A model generated the notes under the pieces. The model ran no database searches and was not told the origin of the DNA. It worked only from the letters and a program-made list of their open reading frames with translations. Positions 46,217 to 58,026 of a stretch of DNA of 64,000 nt are shown here, piece by piece. The position numbers were made by a program, and so were the translations under genes. Origin of the DNA: Tetracentron sinense (taxonomy: Eukaryota > Streptophyta > Magnoliopsida > Trochodendrales > Trochodendraceae); assembly GCA_015143295.1 (NCBI GenBank), contig CM026560.1:4156501-4220500 (forward strand), written 5' to 3'. Position 1 is the stretch's first letter, and every line of letters begins with the position of its first letter.

Positions 46217-49200
46217 TTACAGAACAGTGTTGATATGAAGTGCTTTAAGCAGTGCAGTGGCCATCTGTTTCACTAGGACTTGACCTCCAAAACTCTGCCC
46301 ATCTCTACGCTCCTCGATCAGATTCTGAAGCTTCTGAGGCAGATCATTCTCCACAATGAGTTGCTTTGGTCGTGGGTGATGCTCGTAAACAGCCTGCCAC
46401 AATGACTAAGAAGTGAGCAAGCAACAAAAAACAGACATTGTAGCTTGCAAGCCATCCTATTAAATGAAAACAAGGGTCCAAAACTATAGTCCAAACTCCA
46501 AACAATCCATGTCACTGAAACCTTTTTTGGCATAAGCAACATAGACATTGGTTCTTTATACCAACCACATTCCAATACCTGTGGGATGACCAATGGTGTT
46601 GGAGCCTATAGGAGATTTTTTATAGAATAGCTACCAAGCTATTAGATAATCTCTGAAAGGAAATAGACCAGATATGGTACCTCAAAGTCACAGTATTAAA
46701 CAGACTCATGGGTTCTATAGAATTCCTAATATGATCGTAAATTTAAATCATTAACAATCTTCGGAAGATGTCTTTGTTAGAGGATGGATATATAGCATGC
46801 TGATATATCATATTATGTAGCCTCCTGGGTAAGCTAATAAAACATTTCCTCCTTGGAACAAGAGATTTCAAATCAACCTTAAACAGTTCCTAAAAACAAA
46901 CAAAAAAGATGACAAAAGTTCGTCAAAAACTTGGCATTTCTTAGTGTAATGCCAACAACGAGTCCCACAACTCAAAAATTGTTACTACTACTACGGTAAA
47001 GTGACAATTTTTATACATCAATTGAATCCCTTTCCAACTTTAGACAACAATCATCACACCAGGGCTATCTAGGCTTAGTTGCCAAAAGCTTCTACACAAG
47101 AAGCACATCAACTTCGAATACCTCCTCATTATCCACCAGCAGGCAGCAATTACCCCCAGCAATGACTCCTACAAATCCACATTTAGTGTCTGACTTTGTA
47201 ATACCTAAACAAATTTTATTGTTTTCTGGATTGATTAAAATAAATAAAAGACAGCAATAAGGACGGGGGAACAACGGGATTTGAACCCGCGCATGGTGGA
47301 TTCACAATCCAATGCCCTGATCCACTTGGCTACATCTACCCCTCTACTCTCTAAAGATGAGTGCTCTCCTATTCCAACTTCCCTAGAGCCAGGGCATTTT
47401 CAATCCAGCCAAGACAGCGACGGGTTCTCTGCCCCCTGCGGGGATGGAGCAAAAAAATCCTTTTTTTTCAAGAACAACCATTTCCCCACTGCCATTGTAT
47501 GAGAAACTTTAATGATAGGCCAGTGCTTCAATATGATAGAAAGGTCCCAACATACTACTTTAATTTGAAATTATGCAGTTGACATTAACTTTTAGCTAAA
47601 AAATCCTCCAATAAATCTATATTATGTCATTACTGATAATAAACTACATGAAACATGTAGCATAATAATAGAGCATAAGAAAAAGCCAGTCTCTCACCTT
47701 TATTAGTTTGAGCAGATTGAGGCGAGCTATAGCATCCTGATGGTCAAGTCGTGCAATGAGCAACGGTGTCAAGCCATTAACAGCCAATGTTGTATTTATT
47801 CGGGATGATTTCCTGCATTCCAAGATTGCTAATTCTATCACAAGTTTGAAGAAGCACAATAAGGCAATTTGTAAACCACAGCCGACGAATCCCCTCGTTG
47901 GATAAACTACAAGAATGGTCTAACTACAGCAAGGTGTTATACGTGCACATTCATTGCATCCCACCTAGGTGATCTTTAATGCCAAAACTTGACATTATAT
48001 GATGATTAGTCATCCGATATAAAACACTGCTCTGGACAGTTAAGAAAATAAGATGGGAAGGATCATCCAGGAGACATCCAGGAGATGTCCTAATTGGTGG
48101 ATCCACTGTGTAGTTGGTCCCACCACATGTTCATTGATGTGCAGTGCATGTACCACAAAACCACCATGCTGTTAGGAAATAATCCTTTCCCTAATCCTTT
48201 CAGCCATCAATAAACGTAAGCCTTGAAAATAAAAATATGACATGCTTAATAAGTACAGATAGGGGAAAAAGAAAAGATAGGAAAAGAAAAAGACAGATGG
48301 AAGGTCGCTCGTACGTGATAATTTTCAAGAAGGGCTCCAATATGTTCACAAAATGCTGTTCTGGACAGCCTTGGAAGAACTTCACCAATTTATGAACTGC
48401 TTCCTTTTTCAGTAATGCTTGTTCTACTTTCCTGTTGTCATTGTCATGTGCTAAGCAGGCTGCAAGAGAATCTAACGCGGTCACTGACCACAGCTCATCA
48501 TCCAGTAGGCTCAAGTACACATCCAAACCACCATGTGCTCTTAATTGTTCCCTCGAGTTTCGTGATGCATGGGCCATATCGCACAATAGAGGCAAAGCGC
48601 ACTGTTTCAAGGGGGAATCCGACATGATGAAATGCATCAAATGTGGAATAATTCCGTTTTCGGCAGCTTGTTCCTGTCTCCTCTTGTTTATTTTGCAGAG
48701 ATTGAAGAGTGCATTGAGGACCTTCAATAATAATAAAAAGTCAGAAAGCACCCAAAACTGTAGTAAAAAAAATGAATTACTGCCCCCAAAAACCAAATGG
48801 AAGAGATTTTTCACCTCAGTATCTCAGGCAAATTTCTTTTATCATCTCATAACACAATTCAACTTCATTTAAATGGAATATAAGCAGGTAGTCCATCCAA
48901 CATAAACTAAAATGGCAAAACAATTTAAAATCGCATAGCCTTTTACTTGGTGGTACGGGAAAGGAGACGAGCACCATGATCAAACTTTTGTCATGGTATA
49001 TATGCTATCCCCCACAATAGATTGAACCATGTTGTACAACACTCGGAAGAATGCAATCATAATCATTTTATTGAAATCCAAATCTAACAAGAGAATGGAA
49101 AGAATGACCCTTATCAAGAGTGTTATGTCTAGCATTCCAATATTCTATATGTTGGTCTTCAAGATGCTAGTTTCAGTTGCCAAGTACCTCAAAAAGTTGA

Positions 49201-52200
49201 TAAGAGACTTACTTTGGGAAGGAAGAGGGGACATGAAGATATTCCACTTGGTAGAATGGTTGAGTCTGTCATCCCAAGGAATCTGTGGTGTGGGGTTCAA
49301 GAAACTTGCATCAACAAGGCTTTGCTCAAAAAATGGTTGTGGCCAGGCCTTGAGGAGGAGGGTAGGAGCCAAGTTTGGGAGCTCCAGACATAATTGCGAG
49401 TTTGGGACCCTTGCAGGTTTCTTGCTCACATGGGGTTAAGGGTCTTCAATTGGATCTTGAAATTGAAGGATAACTTTCTGGAAAAAAACCAAGTTTGGAG
49501 TGGGTAAAGGAAAAATGGTCCAGTTCTGGGAGGATGACTAGTGAGGGAAGGGAGAGGGTGCAAGTTGTGCCCATGACTTTATAGCATTGCCTCTCCAATG
49601 AGGCATTGGTTAGTGAACTCTTTGAGAGGAAGATCGGGGTGATGAGGCAATCATCTGGAGCTTTATATTTTGCAGGAATCTTTTAAATCTTAATCTCCTT
49701 AACAAGTTGGAGAGGGTTAACATGAATCCAGACATAGAAGACATGTTGACTAATAGGGAAACTCTTAAGGGAACATTCACCGTCATTTTACGACTAAATT
49801 TTAAGGAATGAGGAAGAGGAACTACTCAGGAGGCCCCACTTTCTTAATATGGAAACCTCTAGTCTCTCCAAAGGTACGTGCATTAATGTGGATGGCCGTT
49901 TTGGACAAAATCTTTACAAAGGATCACTTGAGGAAAAGGAATAGAAATCTAGGTTAGAATGAGTCTAAGGTTTGGAGGAAGAAGAAATAGATGGAGGAAT
50001 AGGTTGTGTGTTCTTGCGATCATAGAGCATCTTTATTTAAATTAATGATAAAATTGAGGTTGACATAATACCCCGAAGAAACATATAAAGGACCATTAAG
50101 AGTTAATAATGAAGACAATACAAAAATGCCCTTACAACACCCCCCTCAAGTTGGCACAAAGATATAAAAAATGACCAACTTAACTAAAATATCGACTAAT
50201 ATTGACTGTGTTTGTGAGGATATCTATTAGCTGATCTCCCGTTTGTAGATATCGAGTCATCGTAATAAAAATCACTGAAATTAATACGTTTCGGGCAATA
50301 CATATCGGTTTTGGTTGGGTCTTGTACTTTTTTATATTGCTACGTTTTTTATGCATGGTTTGTAGGACTCGTCCAAAACCGATAAGTATTGGACAAATCT
50401 TACTGATACGTGTCGGTTTCGGACATAAGACGCATTCGACACTATACTTTCATGTGTTACCATGTAATCCTAAATATTTACCTCTTCCATATTTCTCTCA
50501 TTCACTTCCTTTTCCACACCCCAAAACTCAAATTCCTTTTAAATTTTTTGGAATAAAAACTTAAATGTAATTATATCTACTACTTTGTCTGAGACACTTC
50601 CTAATTCCCATAACTTAGTGTTATTTTGTTATTGGCCATTTGGTAATTTAATTAGCTCCTCTACTCCTTTACTGTCTACATTTCTACAATTCTACATGGT
50701 CTTGGCTTCCTAGTACCTTATTTGATTTATTTTCAATTTTATTTGATTTTTTTTTTTTTTCAAAAAAATTGTGTCGCCCAAAACCGATATGTATTGGCAA
50801 TACGCATCAGTTTCGATTGGGACAGATACAGTCCCTGAAACCGTATTTTAAATCCTTGTATGGACTATGGAGAGCATATTTCTCCTGAAACCACATTCTC
50901 TCGAATAAAATGATGATCCACCTCTATGTTTAGTCCTGTTGTGCTCAAAGAATAAAATGGTGATGGCAATTTTGTTATCAAAATAAAACGCATTGACTCC
51001 ATGACGCAGCTACAATAGATTTTTAATAGACTGAAGTTAAATTTTATTGATGCAGCACATTTTAGGAGACAAATGTTAAAGTTTATAAGAGAAAATGGTA
51101 GGTGTGATGTAACTTGTGACTGGTTTATAAGAGAAAATAGTAGACAAATGTTATGTATTTAAGGAAACAGAGCAAATCTAAAGCAGTCAAACAGTCCTCT
51201 GACTGGTTGAATTTCAATGTTGGTTAATTCTAATTATTCCATAGAATTTCTAGGTGTGATGTAACTTGTGTGTACCCTCTTATAAAAGGAGAAATTGATG
51301 GCCACCTTTGGGATATTCTAAGTAGTGATGATGTTATAATACTGTCAACACCCTTGCCCCTTAATAGAAGATTATTTCTTCTCCATAACTTCTGGTGGCT
51401 AAAGTGCATCCTAGAATTGATATTTAACTGCTGTAATTCTCTCCACCTCTCTTTTCTTGTTCTCCTTTGCAATTTTCAGGTTTAGTGCCCATTCACCTTG
51501 CTGGAATTTGCATTAATTGGTATCAAAGCCTGTATTTCCCACTGTAGTTTCATGAATTCTGTGATTATATTGCTAGAAGGAAGCGGTGGAAATGGACCTT
51601 GCATGGAACCTCCACATGATAACCGAGGTGAATAAATTGAGGCCTTAAGAAGGCAAATGCAGCAATTAAAGCAGCAGATCAACGGCAACAAACTTCAGGA
51701 GCATGATGCAGGGCAGTCAAGCTTTCAAAGATGTTGATTAAAAACAATTTCGACAATTATTCTCAACAAGATGAGTCCAACAAAGACGAGTACAACAATC
51801 TGGGGCATATGTGGGTCATTAATAGGCACCGGGATGTTAATATTTTCCCTTCTTTTTACACCTTGCTCCAAAGAGCTAAAGACTTATAAATGGAGTGCAA
51901 TCACCATTCAAGCCTTGAGGATAAATTAATTTTAGTATAAATTGGAAACAAATTGCCGTTTGAACCTTGAGAAAAACTTTATCCTTGTTTCAAAAAGAAT
52001 GGAATATATTTTTATGTTCATGGGGTATACAAATTGCAATGAACTTCTTTTTGCTGCTATCAAAATTTTAAAAATATAATCTTGGAGAAACTTAGGCTGT
52101 TGAGTGTCATGTGATTGCACTGTTCAAGTGATTATGTAGGAGCTCACTCTGTAACAGCCTTGCTTCATGGAAGTGAGATATTCTAGGCAAACCCAAGACC

Positions 52201-55200
52201 CCTTTGAATGTTTTATCGATAAAGTTCAGTCAGAAATTATTAGATTATAGAAAATTGGCAACAAGAACATAGTAGTAAGATGGAAAATAATCAGAAAAGT
52301 CAACAATATGTATCAGAATACACCGAAGCCTACCTAAAATCAACAATATTTCCAATCACTTCGTAAGGTTTTTCAGATATTTAGTTTGTAACCCCATACA
52401 GAAAAGTTGAATGTAGAATGAATAATTATCTCTAATAATATTTACACAGAATAAACGCAAATCAAGAAGACTCACCTCGTTATGAATTTGAGATATAAGA
52501 GGCCCTTCTTGGAGTTCAAGGTTTGGGATTAAATGTTTGATTGCATCTGTCCGCTGAAGATTCTCTAAACAGTTTGGGTCGGTTGACAAATGATTGATAC
52601 ACTTCAACAACTACAATAAACAAAGCAGCAATACAACTCTATGGAGTCAGTACTATACAAAAGAGCAGAAAATTAGTGTTACCACGTGAATTTTTATACC
52701 AACCTTCAAAAGAATAGGGGGCTCTATCCTATTGAACATCTGGAAAAGACGGCTAAGCAAACTTTGGCTACACATGTAAGATTTCACAGTTGTGTCTGCT
52801 CGGGAGAACTCAAGCAGAAGATCTGCCACCTTTTCAAGATATTCCCTAGCAACATCAGTATTCAATGTTGATACCATATGGGAAAGTAATCCGGATGATG
52901 TTGCACTTCCTGGTCTAGCATTAAGGACACCTGAGCCAGATAGTACACCTGATGCTGTCTGAGATGCAATCCCAGATGTTGAAGCAGCTCCCTCATTAGA
53001 TGTCAGTGGTCCCACCTTTCTATTTACCATCTTCTGTGAAATTCTTGGAGTAGCGTCAAGATTTCCATTTTCTCTTCCACGTCCAGAAACCTCTGAAACG
53101 ATGAAAGAATTCTTTATAAATATTGTATCAAATGAATATATAAAGGTGCCCCAACAGAAAACTGATAAACTCCTTGTGAAGCCAAGTAGATCTTAAGGTT
53201 GTTCTACCTCATGCTATTAGGACATAAAATGTCAAATGTCAGAATTATTAGTTTCCCCTATCCCCAGAGATGAAGTAGAAAGATTGAAGCTGGAAATTTT
53301 ATACTCGACATTGTATTTAATTGTTTGACAATAAACAAAGTACACTGGGATAAAGAAACATAGAAACAATTACCTGCAAATTCTGCCATCAAGAAATCTA
53401 GTTCACCATTTGTTTTCCTTTCAGTGGATGAATGTAAAAGAGGCAGTATAGTTTCATGTCTCTCTAATCCAGAGAGATTACGTACATACTCGAGCTGACC
53501 AGAGAAATGACGGGAAGGGGGCTCCTTTTCCAACAAGCTAAGAAGAGGTCGAACTTGCTCTTGCTGAGAAGCTAATGTAGTAGGGAACCCATTTGATGCT
53601 ATTTCTGTTAGTTTTAGAGGCTTATCAGTAGATATCCTATTAGAAGAATTACTGACTCGCTGCTGTCTACGAAGGTCAGCTTCTGCTCGAGAAGGATCCG
53701 ATTTGCATAGATCCAAGTGTTCCCAGTCCTTGGAAGTTGTTGTTGTAGGTTCCTTGGTTGCTAAATTCCCACCATTTTCCAGACCTGTTGGCTCTGGAAA
53801 CTTAGAAGCAACTGAAGCTTCCATTACAGCATTGCTTGACTGAGGTTTGTCAGTATCTCCAGGAAAGTATCTGGAATCTGATTGATTGACATCAGACCTA
53901 TGGGAGTTTGAAGCTGAAGCACGTGAAGGTTCCAATGTTCCTGTTGACAAAGGATGATCGATAACTCCATGCCTAACCTTAAGTAAATCGGGTTGTTGAG
54001 AGACAGAAAGTGGTGTTTCACACTGTATCGATATAGGATGACCAAAATCCAATGGACCAGATCGTGGTCGTGGGGCTGAACCATCTACTGGGAATCCACC
54101 GCCACCAGATATGAAAGCTAGTCGAGTTGCCTCATTCAAGCTGTGAAGGGTGTTGATGAGCCTAATGAGTATTCCATTCTTCGCAGCTATCCGACAGAAA
54201 TCATTTCTGGGTGTTGATCGCTGAAGCATAAAGACCTGCCATATGCCATCGATAGCTAGATGAACCATTTCCCTGGGAATGTAGAAGAAATTGATCAACA
54301 CATTTTCTGCGATATGGACAACAAAAGGATACCGAAAACTGAGGACTACTTAGGGCGTCCCCCTGCTGTACATGTGATGCCGATGCCATAATTTTCAAGG
54401 AACAATTAATGGGTCCCACCTAGGATATCTCATCGACCAGAAAGCAACCTGATCGGGTCCTAAACATCTCAACTATTACAATCTTTTGGATGTTCAGAGT
54501 AAATAATTTCAAAGAGAAAAGGTCAACAACGTAGAAGGATGGAAACATTTTGTGAAGTTAATTCTCCGTCCAAGGAGATCTCAACGTGGAATTTAATTGA
54601 ATGACAGTTCCCGAGCCTCAACCATGTGGGCCAGTGCAGAGCACAGATAAACCAAGTTGCTGGCAGTTCATATAGGTTACCTGACCCATGTATCTGTCAA
54701 AACAATGTCTCATGCAATAGTGCGGAGGAATTACGAACCTGTACTTTGCATAATCAGCCTCAAGAAAGCCCACCAAAACAGGTATTCCACGGCAAGCAAT
54801 GAACATTTGCAGCGTCAAGGAACTAAACAGTAGAAGCCAATGATTAATCTTGGATAACTAATTTCCAATTGGAAATGATTCGTGCAGATAAAAGCTTCAA
54901 AACCAGCAAATGTATCAAAATAAATATATATCTACACCTGGACTGACAAAGCTGCTGCAAGAAATAAGCTGCTTGCATACGAACTTCCCGGGGACGATCA
55001 GGTCCCGCAAAGCTCATCACGACAGGAATCTGTGATTACATTTTGTGATCAATACTAGACCCACTGGAGCCATACACAATGCTCATTCAAAGGTTCAGGC
55101 CCACCACTCAAACAATCCCAAAAAGAAGATTTACGTCAAAACTTGACCTGATTAATGATCCTACCACCCTATCTATCTCATTTGTTCGTCTTGGAAGATA

Positions 55201-55809
55201 AAAAAAAGGTCTGGAAAGTTCTATGAACCAGATACAGTTTGGATCATCCAATTGGATTGACTTTTTTCAAAGTAAATTTCTTTGTTGGGATATATTCAAC
55301 CCTTGGATTTGCGTGCCACAATTGCAGCATTGGTTCATCTTGATGGAGGTCCAACATGAGAACGTCCTGAGCCAAATATACATCTAAGTGAAAATCTTAG
55401 TACTTACCAGGCCAACAAGACAAGCATTTTCTTGAAAATCAGTATTATCTTTCATTATCTGATTTATAATTTGGAGCACGGAAGATATGACCTGCAATTG
55501 TAGGAAACATTGATATCCTCATTCCTCATATAATTGATTTCTTCAAAACGTTTTATAATGCAAGTTTAGAAACTATGTGAGAATTTCAAAAAAAAAAGCT
55601 ATATAAATCCCTCTGAAAAGCATACATACATGAGTTTTAGGAACTTCAAGAAGTTCCATTAGAGGGAGCAAACCATGCTGAGTAATGAAAACAAGTTTTT
55701 GTTCAGGGCGCTCATGAAAGAAAGCAATTAGCTTCTGACAGGCAGACACGATCACATCTTCCGGTTCCTCTGGCCTCAATGACCCAACTAATCTGCTAAA
55801 CTCTACAGC
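46217..55809 (-). CDS. MAP3KE1: MAP3K-epsilon-type protein kinase, C-terminal half (10 exons)
   Basis: MAP3K-epsilon kinases pair an N-terminal kinase domain with a long Armadillo/HEAT-like C-terminal region and act in cell division and plasma-membrane integrity. Only the C-terminal region is here. Exons in transcript order: 55630-55809, 55408-55491, 54938-55029, 54739-54822, 53374-54272, 52704-53092, 52476-52610, 48315-48721, 47698-47812, 46217-46393 (TAA). All have AG/GT borders and the phases join with no break, giving 853 codons. Blocks include LVGSLRPEEPEDVIVSACQK, MSFAGPDRPREVRMQAAYFL, AIDGIWQVF, a Ser/Pro-rich linker in the large exon, RINTTLAVNGLTPLLIARL and a C-terminal LIEERRDGQ..LLKALHINTVL. 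Kinase exons must lie right of 64,000, beyond an intron of at least 8.2 kb. No lesion seen. Confidence 0.92.
47266..47339 (-). pseudogene. trnH-GUG: Organelle-derived tRNA-His(GUG) relic
   Basis: On the - strand the sequence follows the plastid trnH gene: D arm AGCCAAGTGGAT, anticodon loop ATTGTGAAT, T arm GCGCGGGTTCAAATCCCG. The acceptor stem has two mismatches (5' GTAGATG against 3' TGTTCCC), so it is probably non-functional. The flank CCCCTCTACT is also organelle-like. It lies in the last MAP3K-epsilon intron. It could come from plastid DNA directly or from a plastid-derived mitochondrial trnH. Confidence 0.8.
49080..49990 (+). mobile_element. Degenerate LINE fragment in a MAP3K-epsilon intron
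   Basis: Frame pieces resemble the C-terminal part of plant LINE ORF2: MTLIKSVMSSIPIFYMLVFK.., ..LLWEGRGD, then a decayed ..LLKKWLW-like block, and near 49770-49950 a zinc-binding-region-like stretch (..WKPLVSPKVRALMWMAVLDK). Stops and shifts throughout. Unrelated in age to the LINE at 22418. Confidence 0.75.
50006..50960 (-). mobile_element. Ty1/copia 3'-end remnant
   Basis: On the - strand, codons near 50885-50950 read GLNIEVDHHFIRENVVSGEI, the copia RNase H end. Beyond an insertion come GDQLIDILT-like codons, a polypurine tract (CTTGAGGGGGG) and TGTTGTAAGGGC, the start of a short LTR (about 50139 down to 50006). The element is interrupted by the repeat at 50275-50860. Confidence 0.65.
50275..50860. 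repeat. Inverted-repeat element nested in the copia remnant
   Basis: Ends carry GGGCAATACATATCGGTTTTGG (broken at G) and its near reverse complement CCAAAACCGATATGTATTGG; related CCGATA/TATCGG words recur at 50365-50430. The internal part is AT-rich and noncoding. Looks MITE-like. Similar TATCGGT words occur at 57740-57900 and just after the gypsy LTR at 63453. Confidence 0.5.
51230..52300 (+). mobile_element. Possible LTR-retrotransposon remnant in a MAP3K-epsilon intron
   Basis: A primer-binding-like TGGTATCAAAGC stands at 51518-51529 in + orientation, preceded by AT-rich LTR-like sequence with CT runs and followed by degenerate, gag-like sequence. No recognised domain. Borders are approximate. 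Confidence 0.4.
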
Positions 55810-58026
55810 CTACCAATGAAATAAAAGGTTAGAAGTAATTAGATGTCCATGTTGAAATATATAGTTAACCACTATGTTCTTTTACAATTATATATTGATA
55901 TATAAGCAATGAAGTGAATGGAATTGTGAGTAATAGCATTTCAATCTACTTTTGGACATGTAAGTCAACACAGCAACTCAAGAAGCATCATAAGAATTAG
56001 ACTCACAGATTCCAATACTATGGATTGTGAAATCCAAGGTTTTAGGACTGCTAGACACATTTGATGGTCTTAGAACCTTCTGGACGTGTACGTCAGGTAT
56101 ATAAAGAGATCACCTACAGTCACTTGATCTGGAAAGCCTCATACTTGTTTTCTCCCATAATTGTTTTTCCTAAGAGGTGTAAGAAGCCTCATAGTCAGCT
56201 GGAATGCATCAAACCACTTTAGTCTACGTGAGGCGACTCTGCTTGCCTAAACCTATATAACTCAGTGGAGTCCAGATCCTGTCCAATTGCGATTGAAGTT
56301 GAACTCGGGAGAGTTCAATCGCACTCACAAGTCCCCTTTAACTGCCCTTTTGAGCCTGGTTAAGAAATTTTATCTCCTATGATTAAAAAGATTATTATTG
56401 TTATATATATTTTCTAAAAACCAAGGTTATAGTGTTGGACACTAAGGTGAGTGAATCTTTAACCACAATTAATGGGGGTTAAGAGGAACACATGTTGACC
56501 TGTGGGTGCGATTGAACTTAAGAGAGTTCAATCGCGATTGACTATGATCCCAACTCAACTCAATGTAGTTAAAAGAGTCCAAGCAATGCCTAGGCAATAG
56601 GGAGAGTTCTCTAGGCAAGGTGAAGCCTAGGCAATCAAATATTATTTTTTATGTTAAAAATATAAAAATTTTGGGAGTGCCCGCCTAGATCAGGATTAGG
56701 CGATAGGGGTCTTGGCTAAGCGAGACCAAGACGATGACCTAGGCGTTGCCTAGGCGACATTTTGACTACACGGATTTTAACTTGGACAGAGCCCATGTGC
56801 TTTGTTATTAGACATGGATAAAAGAAGAATCTATCTTGAAGATAGTAAGAAACAAATAAGACAATTACTATCCCAATATCTTTCTTCTCTTAGTTCTTTT
56901 AGGTTTTATGGAATAAACGAGATTCCAAACATAAGTTCATCTTCTGGATATTGAAACATAAAGCAAGAGGAAACAACAATAAGTAGGGTAATATTTTAGG
57001 TTCCCAACAAGGTCATCACTATCTCAATGAAACTCCTACCATAGATGGAGATATTTTTAAACTCAGCCAACATAAATGGACATGGATGAAAATAAATAGG
57101 ATAGTATATGGTTTTTCTTGAATTTGTTCCTTTGTTTCCAGGCAAAGTCTTTTCTATAGTTAATCAGTGATGCTCTTTGGTTAACGTTTAAGCAATAGTT
57201 TCTTAAAATTTCAACATCCCCTTGTTCCATGAGAATACCCTAAATGGCCAATAAAACAACAATAAGCTATCCATATATTAAATTATATAACCTAAAACCT
57301 TGAATCACCTTTCCATAGATTTTGATAGTATAGTTCTATATTAAACTGCCCAATACACTAAGAAAACCCTGACAAAGATTACATCCCTCTATTTAGAAGG
57401 ATCTAAAAACTGCCTGATAAGTTGATCATGTTCTTCAAAAGCACTCATTCAAGGAAAAGAGAGTAAAGGATTCCCAAATTCCGAAAGGAAACTAGAAACA
57501 TTAGAAAAAGATGATTGGCATCTTCCTCTAGGTTCCTGCATGTCATGTACCATTAGTCATTAGAGATATCAAGACCTCAACTATATGACAAACCATTCAC
57601 AATATTGTCCAACAAGGCCATCCTAAAAAGATTCAACTATAGGGATTATTGAAAAACAACAAACTTTAGGGATCACTGAAGAAGCATTGAACCCACGAAC
57701 CAATTTTAGAATGAATGAGTTGGAGACAAGACCTCTAGGCATGGTTTTAAATATCGAGCGTATCAATACATATTGGAGTTTTGCTCTACCAAAACGAAAT
57801 GGCAAAGTAATGAACAAATTCATGTTTTCCATTGTGAATTGATCGTATCGGTACCAATAGTCGCAATACCATATGATGGTTAATTTACGATAAGTATCGA
57901 ACGCACCCTTTAAAATCTTGGATTTTGGTTCCTCCTATCACTTTCCTTTCACATTTCGAATAGCCCTCGAAACCCATCCTTCTTTCTTTTGTGATTTGAT
58001 AAGAAAATCCAATAGATATAGATCTT
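55810..58026. other. MAP3K-epsilon intron sequence left of the gypsy element
   Basis: No exon seen on either strand. Contains the MITE at 56274-56550 and a GCCTAGGC-rich patch (56580-56770) of repeated CCTAGGCAA words. Also TATCGGT-type repeat debris at 57730-57900. Confidence 0.6.
56274..56550. mobile_element. MITE with about 60-bp inverted ends (GAGAGTTCAATC family)
   Basis: Left end GATCCTGTCCAATTGCGATT..GAGAGTTCAATCGCACTCACAA; right end is the near reverse complement (..GGTGCGATTGAA..CAATCGCGATTGACTATGATCC). Interior AT-rich. No coding capacity and no certain target duplication. Most complete member of the family seen at 8885, 11070, 29445, 31605 and 45185. Confidence 0.7.

Noticed and set aside
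47698-47860. Apparent frameshift in the MAP3K-epsilon exon that would make it a pseudogene
   Set aside because: Reading starts too far upstream. With the acceptor at GAATGCAG/GAAATC (47812) the exon is in phase with both neighbours and has no lesion.
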